DNA of 59,553 bases from Actinomycetes bacterium (GCA_021794995.1 JAJYPY010000002.1:1-59553), one strand, 5' to 3'; positions 45,292 to 55,349 are shown, counted from the first letter of the stretch. The notes: a model not told the origin generated them from the letters alone. Numbers and translations: made by a program.

Positions 45292-46191
45292 GTGGACGGG
45301 GACGAGGCGGCCTGGCAGCTCGCCGAATTCGGTGGGTGGCTGCAGAGCAGGTCCGCAGAGACCCGGCGCGCGTACCGCGCGGACGTGGATGCGTTCGCCG
45401 ACTGGGCGGCCCGGGCCGGCTGCCCGGTGCCGTCCTGCGTGAACCGGCTCGTGCTGCGGCGTTACCTCGCGTACCTCTCCACGCGGCGCTACGCCAGGGC
45501 CACGATCGCCCGCAAGGCCGCCGCGCTGCGCGCCTACTTCGGGTGGTGCAGGCGCCGGGGGATCGTGACGGAGGACCCCGCCCAGCGCCTGGGTTCCCCG
45601 GGCACCGGCGGAAGGCTGCCGTCGGTGCTGTCCCACGGCGAGCTCGACGCGTTGCTCGACGGCGGCCCGGCTCCTCGGAGCACCGCCCTGGCTGCAGCGT
45701 TCGTGCTCCGCGACGACGCCGTCCTGGAGCTGCTCTACGCCGCCGGGCTCCGGGTGTCGGAGTTGTGCGGGCTGGATCGAACGGGACTGAACCTGGGCGG
45801 ACGCACGATCACGGTGATGGGGAAGGGTGCAAAGGAGCGGCGCCTCCCCGTCTACGAGCGCTGCGCAGAGATGCTCGGTCGGTGGCTCGACGAGGGACGA
45901 CCGGTGGTCGCCAGACCCGGCAGTCCGCCCGAGGCGGTGTTCTTGAACCGGGTCGGGAACCGGCTCGGGCCTCGCGACGTGCGCCGTATCGTCGACCGGC
46001 GGTCCCCGGTGCCGACCCATCCCCATGCCCTACGCCACACCATGGCGACCCACCTCCTCGACGGGGGCGCCGACCTTCGGGTCGTCCAGGAGATGCTCGG
46101 GCACGCCAGCCTTCGCACGACGCAGATCTACACCCACGTCAGCCGGGAGCGGCTGATCGAGGTGTACTCCGGGACGCACCCCCGGGCCTGA
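45292..46191 (+). CDS. xerC: Tyrosine recombinase XerC
   Basis: 299 residues from GTG 45292. The N-terminal SAM-like DNA-binding domain ([31 protein letters not shown]) leads to the catalytic domain. All active-site residues are visible: Arg in [13 protein letters not shown], Lys in [22 protein letters not shown] (His and Arg), His in [11 protein letters not shown], and Tyr in IYTHVSRE. With XerD it resolves chromosome dimers at dif. No integrated element or att site is seen beside it, which supports a housekeeping role. Confidence 0.92.
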   Translation: MDGDEAAWQLAEFGGWLQSRSAETRRAYRADVDAFADWAARAGCPVPSCVNRLVLRRYLAYLSTRRYARATIARKAAALRAYFGWCRRRGIVTEDPAQRLGSPGTGGRLPSVLSHGELDALLDGGPAPRSTALAAAFVLRDDAVLELLYAAGLRVSELCGLDRTGLNLGGRTITVMGKGAKERRLPVYERCAEMLGRWLDEGRPVVARPGSPPEAVFLNRVGNRLGPRDVRRIVDRRSPVPTHPHALRHTMATHLLDGGADLRVVQEMLGHASLRTTQIYTHVSRERLIEVYSGTHPRA

Positions 46192-46229
46192 CCTGCGCCC
46201 TGGCGGTGGCCGATGTGCCAACGAGCAGG

Positions 46230-46235
46230 TAACCT
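46230..46235 (+). promoter_or_regulatory. TAACCT -10 box and leader of rpsB-tsf
   Basis: TAACCT would start a leader of about 112 nt before rpsB. The leader contains the palindrome CCCCTCGAGGGG (46303-46314) and a GGAGGAG site. A leader this long is exceptional in this window and is where S2 autoregulation could act. Confidence 0.4.
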
Positions 46236-46354
46236 CGTCCTGCCTGCCGTCCGGCGGGCCTCGTACGAGAACGATCCTGCACCCGAGCGCGTTCCACGGT
46301 CGCCCCTCGAGGGGTGCTGCGCACGGGGAAGACCAACCGACTGGAGGAGCCCTC

Positions 46355-47251
46355 ATGGCCGTCGTCACGATGCGACAGCTGCTGAACGCCGGAGTCCACT
46401 TCGGCCATCAGACGCGTCGCTGGAACCCCAAGATGCGTCGCTACATCCTCGGCGAGCGCAACGGCATCTACCTCATCGACCTCCACAAGACCCTCGAGGG
46501 GTTAGAGAGTGCCTACGCGTTCGTGCGCGACCTCGTGGCGGGGGGAGGCAACGTGCTGTTCGTGGGCACGAAGAAGCAGACGCAGGGCCCCGTCGCCGAC
46601 TATGCCGCCGCGTGCGGAATGCCCTATGTGAACCAGCGCTGGCTCGGCGGCATGCTGACGAATTTCGCCACCGTCTCGGGCCGGGTCAAGCGGATGCAGG
46701 ACCTGCGGACCATGCGGGCCGCCGGTGACTTCGACGCCATGCCGAAGCGCGAGGCGCTGCGCCACGTCCGTGAACTCGAGAAGCTCTCCCGCAACCTCGG
46801 CGGGATCAGCGGGCTCGACCGTCTCCCCGAGGCCATCTTCGTCATCGACACCAAGAAGGAGCACATCGCCGTCACCGAGGCGAACAAGCTCCGCCTGCCC
46901 GTCGTCGCGGTGGTCGACACCAATTGCGACCCCGACGTCATCGACTATGTGATTCCCGGCAACGACGACGCGATCCGCTCGGGCTCCCTCATGTGCCGGG
47001 TGATCGCGGACGCGGTGGCCGAAGGGCGTTGGATCGCGGCCCATCGGCCTGCTGTGCGTAAGGCGGAGGGCAACGGCGCGCCGGCGGCTGCGCCGTCACC
47101 GCCGCGGCCGCGCCCCCGAGCGACGGTCGACGCCTCGCATCCCGAGCCTCCACCCGAGGTCGAGCCCGTGGCGAGCGCGCCAGCGGCCCCGGTCGTGGAG
47201 ACGCCAGGTTCTGCCCCTCAGGACGAGCAGCCCGTCACGGCGGAGGCCTGA
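46355..47251 (+). CDS. rpsB: 30S ribosomal protein S2
   Basis: 298 residues. The family core begins [52 protein letters not shown] and includes [76 protein letters not shown]. The last 65 residues are an Ala/Pro/Glu-rich acidic tail not needed for the fold. It precedes tsf, the universal arrangement. Confidence 0.97.
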   Translation: MAVVTMRQLLNAGVHFGHQTRRWNPKMRRYILGERNGIYLIDLHKTLEGLESAYAFVRDLVAGGGNVLFVGTKKQTQGPVADYAAACGMPYVNQRWLGGMLTNFATVSGRVKRMQDLRTMRAAGDFDAMPKREALRHVRELEKLSRNLGGISGLDRLPEAIFVIDTKKEHIAVTEANKLRLPVVAVVDTNCDPDVIDYVIPGNDDAIRSGSLMCRVIADAVAEGRWIAAHRPAVRKAEGNGAPAAAPSPPRPRPRATVDASHPEPPPEVEPVASAPAAPVVETPGSAPQDEQPVTAEA

Positions 47252-47253
47252 CG

Positions 47254-48048
47254 GTGCCGAACTTCACTGCAAAGGACGTGCAGGCGCTGCGGCGCCTCGC
47301 CGGCGTGGGCATGCTCGACGCGAAGCGGGCCCTCGAGGAGACCGATGGCGTCGTCGAGGACGCGATGCAGTGGCTCCGCGTGAAGGGTCTGGCAAAGGCG
47401 GGAAGCCGCGAGGAGCGTGAAGCCCCCCAGGGGGCCGTCGCAGCGGTCCGGCAGGGTTCGGCGGCGGCGATCGTCGAACTGCGTTGCGAGACGGATTTCG
47501 TGGCGAAGTCGCCCGAGTTCGTGTCGCTGGTCGACGATCTCGCCGCGTCGGTGGCTGCGAAGGGTGAAGCGTCGATCGCAGAGCGCCAGGAGGAGGTCGA
47601 CCAGCTCCGGACCTCCCTCCAGGAGAACATTTCGGTTGGCCGCGTGGTGCGCATGGAGAGCGCCGAGGGACAGGTCGTCGACCTGTATGTCCACCAGCAA
47701 TCCGGACGCGGCGTGAACGCCGTCATCGTCCTCCTCCAAGGAGGCAGTCAGGACCTGGCGCACGAAATCGCCGTGCATATCGCGTTTGCCCGTCCGAGGT
47801 ATCTGCGCCGTGACGACGTCCCCGAGTCCGAGGTGGCCCAGGAGCAGGCGACGGTCGAGGAGATCTCGCGTCACGAAGGCAAGCCGGAAGCCGCACTCGC
47901 CAAGATCGTCGAGGGAAGGATGAACGGGTGGTTCAAGGAGCGGGTGCTCCTCGAGCAGCCATACGTGCGCGACGAGAAGCGGTCGGTGTCCGATGTGCTG
48001 GGTGCGGCGGAGGTCGTCCAGTTCGCGCAGGTCGTGGTCGGGTCCTGA
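47254..48048 (+). CDS. tsf: Elongation factor Ts
   Basis: 264 residues from a GTG two bases after rpsB. The UBA-like N-terminus (FTAKDVQALRRLAGVGMLDAKRALEETDGVVEDAMQWLRVKGLAKA) and the TDFV motif in RCETDFVAKSPEFV, which displaces Mg from EF-Tu, are intact. Later parts include HEIAVHIAFARPRYL and PYVRDEKRSVSDVL. It recharges EF-Tu with GTP. Confidence 0.97.
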   Translation: MPNFTAKDVQALRRLAGVGMLDAKRALEETDGVVEDAMQWLRVKGLAKAGSREEREAPQGAVAAVRQGSAAAIVELRCETDFVAKSPEFVSLVDDLAASVAAKGEASIAERQEEVDQLRTSLQENISVGRVVRMESAEGQVVDLYVHQQSGRGVNAVIVLLQGGSQDLAHEIAVHIAFARPRYLRRDDVPESEVAQEQATVEEISRHEGKPEAALAKIVEGRMNGWFKERVLLEQPYVRDEKRSVSDVLGAAEVVQFAQVVVGS

Positions 48049-48090
48049 GCGCGCAGGGCGGTCGCGCGGCGATGGAGGGGAACCGGCGGC

Positions 48091-48810
48091 ATGGGTGAGC
48101 GACGGCGCATCGTTCTCAAGATGTCTGGTGAGGCCCTCGCATCGTCGGCTTCTGACGAGACGATCGACGCGTCCGTCGTCGAGCGGGTGGCCGGGGAGAT
48201 CGCTGAGGCGCTCGCCGAGCTCCCCCTCGAGCTCGCCGTGATGATCGGCGGCGGCAACATCTGGCGTGGGTCCACGGGTGCGGGCGCCGGGATGGACCGC
48301 GCCACCTCCGACTCGATGGGCATGCTCGGCACCGTCATCAACGCCCTGGCACTGCAGGACGCCCTCGAGCGCAAGGACCAGCCCACTCGCGTCCTCACCG
48401 CCGTGCACATGGCCGAGGTTGCAGAGCCGTACATCAGGAGGCGCGCCATCCGGCACCTCGAAAAGGGCCGGGTCGTCATCTTCGCCGCAGGGATGGGGAA
48501 CCCCTACTTCACGACCGACACGTCGGCAGCGCTGCGGGCCGCGGAGATCGAGGCCGAGCTCCTCCTGAAGGGCACCCACGGGGGCGTGGACGGTGTCTAC
48601 AGCGCCGACCCACGCCTCGATCCGTCCGCGACGCGCTTCGACGAGCTGTCGTTCATGGACGTGGTCGCGAAGGACCTGCGTGTGATGGATCTGACCGCTA
48701 TCACGTTCTGCAAGGACAACCGCGTGCCGATCCTGGTCTTCGATGTGATGGGGCCGGGCAACCTGCGCCGTGCGCTCAGCGGCGAGCGGATCGGTACGCT
48801 TGTGCGGTGA
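48091..48810 (+). CDS. pyrH: UMP kinase
   Basis: 239 residues. The amino-acid-kinase fold shows [56 protein letters not shown], and [11 protein letters not shown]-like [23 protein letters not shown]. It phosphorylates UMP to UDP and is commonly hexameric and GTP-activated. It overlaps the frr start (GTGA). Confidence 0.96.
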   Translation: MGERRRIVLKMSGEALASSASDETIDASVVERVAGEIAEALAELPLELAVMIGGGNIWRGSTGAGAGMDRATSDSMGMLGTVINALALQDALERKDQPTRVLTAVHMAEVAEPYIRRRAIRHLEKGRVVIFAAGMGNPYFTTDTSAALRAAEIEAELLLKGTHGGVDGVYSADPRLDPSATRFDELSFMDVVAKDLRVMDLTAITFCKDNRVPILVFDVMGPGNLRRALSGERIGTLVR

Positions 48811-49379
48811 TGGACGACGACCTGGTCGAGGTGGTCGTGGACGAAGCCCGCGACAAGATGGCGAAGGCAGTCGACCATGTCCGCAGCGAATTCTCTGCCG
48901 TCCGCACGGGTCGCGCATCTCCCGCACTGGTCGAGCACCTGACGGTGGACTACTACGGGACCCCGACGCCGCTCCGGCAGCTCGCCGGCTTCACGGTGCC
49001 AGATGCCATGCTGCTCGTCGTCTCGCCGTACGACAAGAGCTCCTTGACGGCGATCGAGAAGGCGATCCAAGGTTCGGACCTCGGCATCAATCCCTCGAAC
49101 GATGGAACGGTGATCCGGCTTGCCTTCCCGCCCCTCACCGAGGAGCGGCGCAAGGAGCTGGTCAAAGTCGTGCGGCACAAGGCCGAAGAGGGACGCGTCG
49201 CGATCCGCAACCTGCGTCGGGCCACCCGTCACGAGCTCGAAGCGCTGGAGAGAGACGGTTCGATCTCCTCCGACGAGCTCGAACGTGTGGAGAAGGACAT
49301 CGAGCGGGCCACCCAGCAGCAGGTGGCGGCGGTCGACCAGCTCCTTGCGCACAAGGAGAAGGAGCTGCTCGAAGTCTGA
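48807..49379 (+). CDS. frr: Ribosome recycling factor
   Basis: 190 residues (GTG 48807, or ATG 48810 immediately after). The three-helix bundle and hinge are recognisable: [78 protein letters not shown] and [28 protein letters not shown]. With EF-G it splits the post-termination ribosome. Confidence 0.97.
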   Translation: MMDDDLVEVVVDEARDKMAKAVDHVRSEFSAVRTGRASPALVEHLTVDYYGTPTPLRQLAGFTVPDAMLLVVSPYDKSSLTAIEKAIQGSDLGINPSNDGTVIRLAFPPLTEERRKELVKVVRHKAEEGRVAIRNLRRATRHELEALERDGSISSDELERVEKDIERATQQQVAAVDQLLAHKEKELLEV

Positions 49380-49476
49380 TCGCCCGCCCCCGAGCGTCTC
49401 CGGCTGACGGTGCACGAGGAAGCGGTGAAGACTCCGCAGGGGGAGACCCCGAGCGGGGGCAGAAGCAACCCACGTC

Positions 49477-51414
49477 ATGACAGGCGGCGCAATGCACGAC
49501 GACGACCACGAGGGTGACGAAGTGCGGCAGGGACCACCCACCGACCAGGTCCGCATCGTCGGCGCAGCACGTGCCGTCGATGCGCTGGGAGACCCCGACG
49601 CGACCGCACGCGCCGATGCCTCGGACACGGTCGCCGACGGCGAACCCGACGGCGAACCCGACGGCGAACCCGACGGCGAACCGGACGACTGGACGTCGCC
49701 CAGCGAGCCGCAGCTCCTGCACTGGACCGACGCCCCAACCGGAGAAGTGCCGGCGGTGCTCGCGAGGGTCGACGAAGGAGCGGAGGACGACCCGTGGGCA
49801 CAGATCCCCGAGCCGACGTGGCGTGAAGAGCGCCACGACTGGGAGCAGGAGGACCCCCTCACGCCGCGGCTGCTCGGCGGAGGCGGCGATGGTCCGGCGC
49901 TCCTGTCCGAACCCGACGTCTCGGACCGCCAGCCCTGGAGCTTCGACCTCGAGGAGGGGTCCGGTGACCACCCGGCACTCGAGGATCTGACGGAGGTCGA
50001 CGACCTCGACGACCTCGAGACGAGGACCCTGTTCGGCTCGTGGACATCGGCGTCTCCGGAGGCGCGGAGTGCCGGTCCGGCCACCGCCCACACGCCTGCG
50101 CCCGACGATCCCGACGGGATCGCCGGCGAGAAGACGTCCGTCCTCCCCGTCACTGGACGCCAGAGCCCGCGCGACACATCGGGCCGTGCTGTTGCAGCCG
50201 ACGACCAGATCGGCGACGAGATCGACGACCAGATCGGCGACGAGATCGACGACCAGACCGTGCGTCGGCGAGACCAGGAAGCGGCGGCGCTCGCGGCCGA
50301 CGTCAGAGAGCGTGGAGGGCGCCGTTCCCGGCCCACAGACGGCAAGCGTCGGTGGGCTCGCAGCGCGGGCCAGCGGCTACGGCGCGCACCCACTGCAGGA
50401 GCCGTGGCGCGTGGCGCTGCGGGCGCTGCGGGCGCTGCGGGCGCTGCGGGCGCTGCGTACAGGACTGCCCCCGGGTCTGCGGGCACGCCGATGGTGTTCC
50501 CCTCGACGCGGGGAGCTGCGGGGGCGCCTTCAGGATCGGCCTCCGGGCGGGGCGACACGTCCTCCGCCCACCGGCGGGAGGACGGGCCGGTGTCGCAACG
50601 CGCGGGCCGGAACCTTCCTGTCGCGGTGGCGAGCGGACTCGTGATCGGGGCGCTCGCGCTGCTCGCGTTCAACTTCGGCACCGTGCCGTCGATGGTCGTG
50701 GTGACCGTGGTGATCTCCCTCGCGGCGATCGAGGCCTTCGCGGCCTTCCGGCGTGCGGGATATCGGCCCGCGACCCTGCTCGGTCTCGGCGCGGTCGCCG
50801 GCCTGCTGGTCGGGACCTACCTCGAGGCGCTGAAGGCGCTCCCGGTCGTGGTCGTCCTCCTCGTGGGGGCCACCTTCGTGTGGCATCTCGCCGGCGTCGA
50901 TCGCAGGGCGGATCCGGTGCGGAGCACCGGTGCGACGCTCCTCGTCTTCTGCTGGGTAGGGGTGTTCGGCTCGTTTGCTGCACTCTTGCTCTCGCCGTCG
51001 CTGTTCCCCCACCGCACGGGGATCGCGTACCTGCTCGGCGCGCTGATCGCGGGCGTCGCGTACGACGTCGGCGCGCTCGCGGTCGGGGCCGGCCTCGGGC
51101 GGCATCCGCTCAGCGCCGTGAGCCCGGGGAAGACCTGGGAGGGACTGGTGGGCGGCGCCGTCGCCGCGGTCGTGGTGGCGGGTGGAGTCGTCCACCTCAT
51201 CCACCCGTGGACGCTCGCGGAATCGGTCGTGCTCGGGGTCGTGGTGGCGGTGGTGAGCCCCATCGGCGACCTGTGCGAGTCGCTGGTGAAGCGGCACCTC
51301 GGCTTGAAGGACATGGGCCGGATCCTGCCGGGGCACGGGGGCCTGCTCGACCGCATCGACGGGCTGCTCTTCGTGCTGCCGGCCACCTACTACCTGGTCC
51401 GCGCGTTTCACTGA
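49477..51414 (+). CDS. cdsA: CDP-diglyceride synthase with long repetitive N-terminal extension
   Basis: 645 residues, more than twice the usual 270. The C-terminal 270 residues are a normal CdsA: about eight membrane helices (LVIGALALLAFNFGTV, MVVVTVVISLAAIEAFAAF) and the signature SLVKRHLGLKDMGRILPGHGGLLDRIDG (about 598-625). It makes CDP-diacylglycerol from phosphatidate and CTP. The first 375 residues are an acidic, low-complexity, probably disordered cytoplasmic region containing three tandem repeats (DGEP x4, DDQIGDEI x2, AAG x5). The ATG at 49477 has no nearer competitor that keeps the repeats out. Confidence 0.88.
   Translation: MTGGAMHDDDHEGDEVRQGPPTDQVRIVGAARAVDALGDPDATARADASDTVADGEPDGEPDGEPDGEPDDWTSPSEPQLLHWTDAPTGEVPAVLARVDEGAEDDPWAQIPEPTWREERHDWEQEDPLTPRLLGGGGDGPALLSEPDVSDRQPWSFDLEEGSGDHPALEDLTEVDDLDDLETRTLFGSWTSASPEARSAGPATAHTPAPDDPDGIAGEKTSVLPVTGRQSPRDTSGRAVAADDQIGDEIDDQIGDEIDDQTVRRRDQEAAALAADVRERGGRRSRPTDGKRRWARSAGQRLRRAPTAGAVARGAAGAAGAAGAAGAAYRTAPGSAGTPMVFPSTRGAAGAPSGSASGRGDTSSAHRREDGPVSQRAGRNLPVAVASGLVIGALALLAFNFGTVPSMVVVTVVISLAAIEAFAAFRRAGYRPATLLGLGAVAGLLVGTYLEALKALPVVVVLLVGATFVWHLAGVDRRADPVRSTGATLLVFCWVGVFGSFAALLLSPSLFPHRTGIAYLLGALIAGVAYDVGALAVGAGLGRHPLSAVSPGKTWEGLVGGAVAAVVVAGGVVHLIHPWTLAESVVLGVVVAVVSPIGDLCESLVKRHLGLKDMGRILPGHGGLLDRIDGLLFVLPATYYLVRAFH
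49636..49683 (+). repeat. Four 12-base tandem repeats in cdsA
   Basis: GACGGCGAACCC repeated four times (last base of the last copy changed), encoding DGEP-DGEP-DGEP-DGEP. The unit is a multiple of three, so copy-number change preserves the frame. Confidence 0.9.
50200..50257 (+). repeat. 24-base tandem repeat in cdsA
   Basis: Two exact copies (50200-50223 and 50224-50247) plus a partial third, encoding DDQIGDEI-DDQIGDEI-DDQ. The copies are identical at the DNA level, indicating recent duplication. Confidence 0.9.
50413..50457 (+). repeat. Five 9-base tandem repeats in cdsA
   Basis: GGCGCTGCG repeated five times, encoding an Ala-Gly run just before the first membrane domain. The copies are identical. 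Confidence 0.9.
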
Positions 51415-51498
51415 CGGTGGGGTCCCCACGGCCCGCGGCACCTGGGGTCTGGTGCCGCGGCTCCAGGTGGGTACGTCGGATGGCATGCTGGATGGACG

Positions 51499-52665
51499 AT
51501 GAAGACCGTCAGCCTGATCGGCTCAACGGGGTCGATCGGGACCCAGGCCATCGACGTGGTCGAGGCTGCCGAGGACCGCTACCGCGTCGTCGCCATCGCC
51601 GCGCAGCGCTCGGCTGACCGGCTCGCCGCCCAGGCGCAGCGGCTGCACCCGGACCTTGTCGTCGTCGGGGAGCCGTCCCTCGCGGCGTCCCTCGCGCCGC
51701 GCCTGCCGGCCGGCACCGAGCTCATGACGGGACCGGACGGGCTCGTGGCCGCCGCCCGGGCGGCGGACGTCGTGCTGAATGCCATCGTCGGGTTTGCCGG
51801 GCTGTCCGTCACCCTCGCCACGCTCGAGTCCGGCCGGCGACTGGCCCTCGCGAACAAAGAGTCGCTCATTGCCGGTGCCCCCGTGGTCCAGCGTGCCCGC
51901 ACCACGCCCGGCGCGGAGATCGTGCCGGTGGACTCCGAGCATTGCGCGATCCACCAGTGCCTTGCCGCAGTGCACGGCGACCCCGACCAATCGGTCGCAC
52001 GTCTTCTCGTCACCGCATCCGGCGGCCCCTTTCGGGGGTGGTCACGAGAGGACCTCGCCACGGTCTCTGTCGCCGAGGCGCTGAGCCATCCCACCTGGCG
52101 CATGGGACCCAAGATCACGATCGATTCCTCGACCCTCATGAACAAGGGGCTCGAGGTCATCGAGGCCCACGAGCTGTTCGGCGTGTCCTACGACCGGATC
52201 GACGTGGTCGTCCATCCGCCGTCCGTGGTGCACTCGATGGTAGAGCTCGTCGACGGCACGACCATCGCCCAGCTGTCGCAGCCCGACATGCGCCTGCCCA
52301 TCGGCTACGCGTTGGGCTGGCCCGACCGACTGCCGCACGCCTTTGGCGCCATCGACTGGTCGTCGCCGTTCTCGCTGCATTTCGAGCACCCGGACCGTGC
52401 GCTCTTCCCGTGCCTCGACCTGGCGTACGAGGCGGGCCGCGCCGGCGGGCCCGCGCCCGCGTGGCTGAACGCTGCGAACGAAGTCGCAGTCGGCGCATTC
52501 CTCGACGGAGCACTGCCGTGGCTCGGCATCGCAGAGGTCGTCGCGGGCGTCCTCGAGCAGTGTGACGGTGCGCCGTTGCGATCCGTCGACGATGTCCTCG
52601 AGGCGGACCGCCAGGCCCGGCAGCTGGCGTCCGCCGACCTGCGGCGCAAGCTGGCGGCGGTGTGA
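51499..52665 (+). CDS. dxr: DXP reductoisomerase
   Basis: 388 residues. The NADPH motif is SLIGSTGSIGTQAIDVV. The metal and substrate region has ALANKESLIAGAPVV, VPVDSEHCAIHQCL (Asp/Glu ligands), TASGGPFRG, HPTWRMGPKITIDSSTLMNKGLEVIEAHELF and VHPPSVVHSMVEL. The C-terminal helical domain is complete. It catalyses the first committed step of the MEP isoprenoid pathway; ispG of the same pathway is two genes downstream, with rseP between. Confidence 0.96.
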   Translation: MKTVSLIGSTGSIGTQAIDVVEAAEDRYRVVAIAAQRSADRLAAQAQRLHPDLVVVGEPSLAASLAPRLPAGTELMTGPDGLVAAARAADVVLNAIVGFAGLSVTLATLESGRRLALANKESLIAGAPVVQRARTTPGAEIVPVDSEHCAIHQCLAAVHGDPDQSVARLLVTASGGPFRGWSREDLATVSVAEALSHPTWRMGPKITIDSSTLMNKGLEVIEAHELFGVSYDRIDVVVHPPSVVHSMVELVDGTTIAQLSQPDMRLPIGYALGWPDRLPHAFGAIDWSSPFSLHFEHPDRALFPCLDLAYEAGRAGGPAPAWLNAANEVAVGAFLDGALPWLGIAEVVAGVLEQCDGAPLRSVDDVLEADRQARQLASADLRRKLAAV

Positions 52666-53984
52666 GCACGGAGCGAGACACCGCCAGCGGGTCCCAGGCA
52701 CCGGACTCGTCGACGAGGTGGGCGATCGCGCGCCTCGCGCTCGCGCTCGCGGCGATCGTGGCCGTGTTCGTCGCAACCGGCTTGTCGAACCTCCTCATCT
52801 TCATCGTCGCGCTGGTCGTGATCGTCGTCGTCCACGAGCTCGGGCACTATCTCACCGCCAAGTGGAGCCGGATGAAGGTCACCGAGTTCTTCATCGGCTT
52901 CGGTCCGCGCCTGTGGTCCGTGCGACGCGGCGAGACCGAGTACGGCGTGAAGCCGATTCTCGCGGGCGCCTACGTGAAGATCCCCGGCATGACGAACCTC
53001 GACGTGGTCGACGCGGGAGACGAGCCGCGCACCTACCGACGCCAGCCCTTCCGCCGGCGCATCCTCGTTGCGAGCGCCGGCTCGATCATGCACTTCGTGA
53101 TGGCCTTCATCCTGGCACTCGTCCTGGTGGGTGTCTTCGGGGTGCCCACGACCTCGGGCGTCCAGGTCATGGGGTTCGCGCACTGGGCGGGCCACGCCCA
53201 GACGGCCGCCCAAGCGGCGGGGATACGAGCCGGTGAGCGCATCGTGTCCGTCGACGGGCACGACGTGAGCACACCGGCCCAGCTCTCGAAGGACATTGCC
53301 GCCCGGCAGGGTCGTGCGGTGCGCATCGTCGTGACACGCGGGGGCCGTCGATCCGCGTACCGCGTCCGGCCCCAGGCCGGCCACAAGACGACACATACAC
53401 GGCGCGAGGTCCTCGGCCCCAGCCCCACGCCGGGAAAGACGGACTGGCTGATCGGCATCGAGACCGCGCCCGCGAGGGTGTTCGTGTCGAAGAACCCCCT
53501 GCAGGCGGTCGCGTGGGCGGGCAGCGACGTCGGCAACGTGACGCGGCTCACCGTGGTCGGCATGGGCCGGGTGTTCTCTCCGGGCGGACTGCGCTCGCTG
53601 TACTCGCAGGTCACCAATCCCCAGGCCGCGACCCAGGCAGCCAAGCGGCCGGCGGCGTCGAACCGCATCGCCTCGGTCGTCGAGATCGGACGCCTCGCGA
53701 CGCAGGCGGAGGCCGCCGGTGTGTACTACTTCCTCTCGATCCTCGTCGCGCTCAACATCTCGCTCGGCCTGCTGAACATGCTGCCGATGCTCCCGCTGGA
53801 CGGCGGGCACGTCGTGATCGCCGTCTACGAGCGGATCCGGACGAGGCGGGGGCGGCCGTACTACCAGGCAGACGTCACCAAGCTCATGCCGGTGGCGTAC
53901 GCGTTCATGGCCGTCCTGCTCGTGATCGTCGGTTCCGCTGTGTTCTTGGACATCGCCCACCCCTTGGCCAACCCGTTCGGGTAG
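52662..53984 (+). CDS. rseP: RseP-type site-2 intramembrane protease
   Basis: 440 residues, GTG overlapping the dxr stop. The first membrane helix contains the zinc motif VVVHELGHYLTAKW (HExxH near residues 57-61). A PDZ domain occupies about 190-260 (GIRAGERIVSVDGHDVSTPAQLSKDI). The third metal ligand region is NMLPMLPLDGGHVV near 370. Such proteases cleave anti-sigma factors within the membrane. The only ACA threonine codons of the gene (four) fall in the external PDZ stretch. Placement between dxr and ispG is the standard bacterial order. Confidence 0.93.
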   Translation: MSTERDTASGSQAPDSSTRWAIARLALALAAIVAVFVATGLSNLLIFIVALVVIVVVHELGHYLTAKWSRMKVTEFFIGFGPRLWSVRRGETEYGVKPILAGAYVKIPGMTNLDVVDAGDEPRTYRRQPFRRRILVASAGSIMHFVMAFILALVLVGVFGVPTTSGVQVMGFAHWAGHAQTAAQAAGIRAGERIVSVDGHDVSTPAQLSKDIAARQGRAVRIVVTRGGRRSAYRVRPQAGHKTTHTRREVLGPSPTPGKTDWLIGIETAPARVFVSKNPLQAVAWAGSDVGNVTRLTVVGMGRVFSPGGLRSLYSQVTNPQAATQAAKRPAASNRIASVVEIGRLATQAEAAGVYYFLSILVALNISLGLLNMLPMLPLDGGHVVIAVYERIRTRRGRPYYQADVTKLMPVAYAFMAVLLVIVGSAVFLDIAHPLANPFG

Positions 53985-54073
53985 GCGGCGCGGAGAGAAC
54001 CCGACGCCCCTTGCTGCGCTCGCGGACGCCCCGCCGCACGCATGGGGCGCCCGGCGCGGCAGAATGGGGGACG

Positions 54074-55306
54074 ATGGATCTCTCCTCCGATCTCCTTTCC
54101 CCCCGCCGACCCACCCGCCAGATCCACGTCGGCGACGTGGCGGTCGGCGGTGGCGCGCCCGTGTCGGTGCAGTCCATGACGACGACCAAGACGGCCGACG
54201 TCGAGGGCACCCTCGCCCAGATCTACGCGTTGGCGACGGCTGGGGCGGACATCGTCCGCTGCACCTGCAACGAAGAGGCGGCGGCCGAAGGTCTGGCGAG
54301 GATCGTGCCGCGTGCACCGGTGCCCATCGTGGCGGACATCCATTTCCACTACGAGATGGCACTCGCAGCCCTTGACGCGGGGGTGCAGGGGCTCAGGCTG
54401 AACCCGGGCAACCTGCGCAAGGCGTCGGAGATCAAGCTGGTCGCGTCGGAGGCGAAGGACCGTGGCGTGCCGATCCGCATCGGGGTGAACGCAGGATCGC
54501 TCCACCCCGACCTCTACAAGCGCTACGGCGGGGCCACGCCCGAGGCGTTGGTCGAGTCGGCGAAGATGGAGCTCGCCTACTTCGAGGAGGTCGGGTTCTC
54601 CGACGTCAAGATCTCGGTCAAGGCGTCGTCGGTCGCGCTCATGATCGCTGCCTACCGCCTGGCGTCGGAGACCTTCGACCATCCGCTCCACCTCGGCGTC
54701 ACCGAGGCGGGGCCGCCCCCGGCAGGCTTGGTGAAGGGGACCGCCGGCATCGGCACGCTCCTCGCCGAAGGGATCGGCGACACGATCCGCTACTCCTTGA
54801 CCGCCGACCCCGTCGAAGAGGCGCGTGCCGGACGCCAGCTGCTCGAGTCGCTGGGGCTCCGCGACCGCAAGGGAGTGGACCTGATCGCGTGCCCGTCCTG
54901 CGGGCGGGCACAAGTCGACGTCATCGCGGTGGCAAAGGAGGCCCAGGCCGCCCTCGAGGAACGGAACCTCCCGATCCAGGTCGCGGTCATGGGATGCGTG
55001 GTGAACGGACCCGGTGAGGCTCGCAGCGCGGACATCGGGATCGCCGCGGGCAAGCAGAAGGGGCACCTGTTCATCCGGGGCAAGATCGTCCGTGTCGTTC
55101 CCGAGTCCGAGATGGTCGCCGCCCTCGTCTCCGAGGCCGAGCGGCTCGTGGCAGAGGGGGTGGAAGCCAGGCTCGCCGCAGCGGACGCGTCGGCCGAAGC
55201 AGAGGCGGAGGCCGATCGGCGCGAGCTCCTCGACGAAAAGGGCGCCGACCCGAACGCATCGGAGGCCAGGATCGACCGGATCCGCAGGCGCATCGCCGGC
55301 GCCTGA
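54074..55306 (+). CDS. ispG: HMB-PP synthase (GcpE)
   Basis: 410 residues from the ATG at 54074 (GGGGGA upstream); longer open frames are not family-like. Motifs include VGDVAVGGGAPVSVQSMTTTKTADV, PIVADIHFHYEMALAALDAGVQGLRLNPGN, IRIGVNAGSL and the 4Fe-4S ligands: LIACPSCGRA (CPSC) with CVVNGPGEA. It converts MEcPP to HMB-PP using reducing power from ferredoxin or flavodoxin. A charged C-terminal extension of about 45 residues follows the core. Confidence 0.95.
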   Translation: MDLSSDLLSPRRPTRQIHVGDVAVGGGAPVSVQSMTTTKTADVEGTLAQIYALATAGADIVRCTCNEEAAAEGLARIVPRAPVPIVADIHFHYEMALAALDAGVQGLRLNPGNLRKASEIKLVASEAKDRGVPIRIGVNAGSLHPDLYKRYGGATPEALVESAKMELAYFEEVGFSDVKISVKASSVALMIAAYRLASETFDHPLHLGVTEAGPPPAGLVKGTAGIGTLLAEGIGDTIRYSLTADPVEEARAGRQLLESLGLRDRKGVDLIACPSCGRAQVDVIAVAKEAQAALEERNLPIQVAVMGCVVNGPGEARSADIGIAAGKQKGHLFIRGKIVRVVPESEMVAALVSEAERLVAEGVEARLAAADASAEAEAEADRRELLDEKGADPNASEARIDRIRRRIAGA

Positions 55307-55349
55307 TCCCGGCGGTCGTGCCCCGCCATCGGGCACGGCGGCTCCCGTC

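Noticed and set aside
45292-46191. Integrase of a genomic island
   Set aside because: The tyrosine recombinase lies between housekeeping operons, has XerC length and motifs, and no att duplication or cargo flanks it.
48795-48800. TACGCT before frr as another leaderless promoter
   Set aside because: It lies in the last codons of pyrH, and frr is translationally coupled by GTGA; the match may be only codon content.
49636-50457. CRISPR or mobile-element repeats in cdsA
   Set aside because: Short in-frame tandem repeats without spacers or flanking transposase; best read as low-complexity coding sequence.
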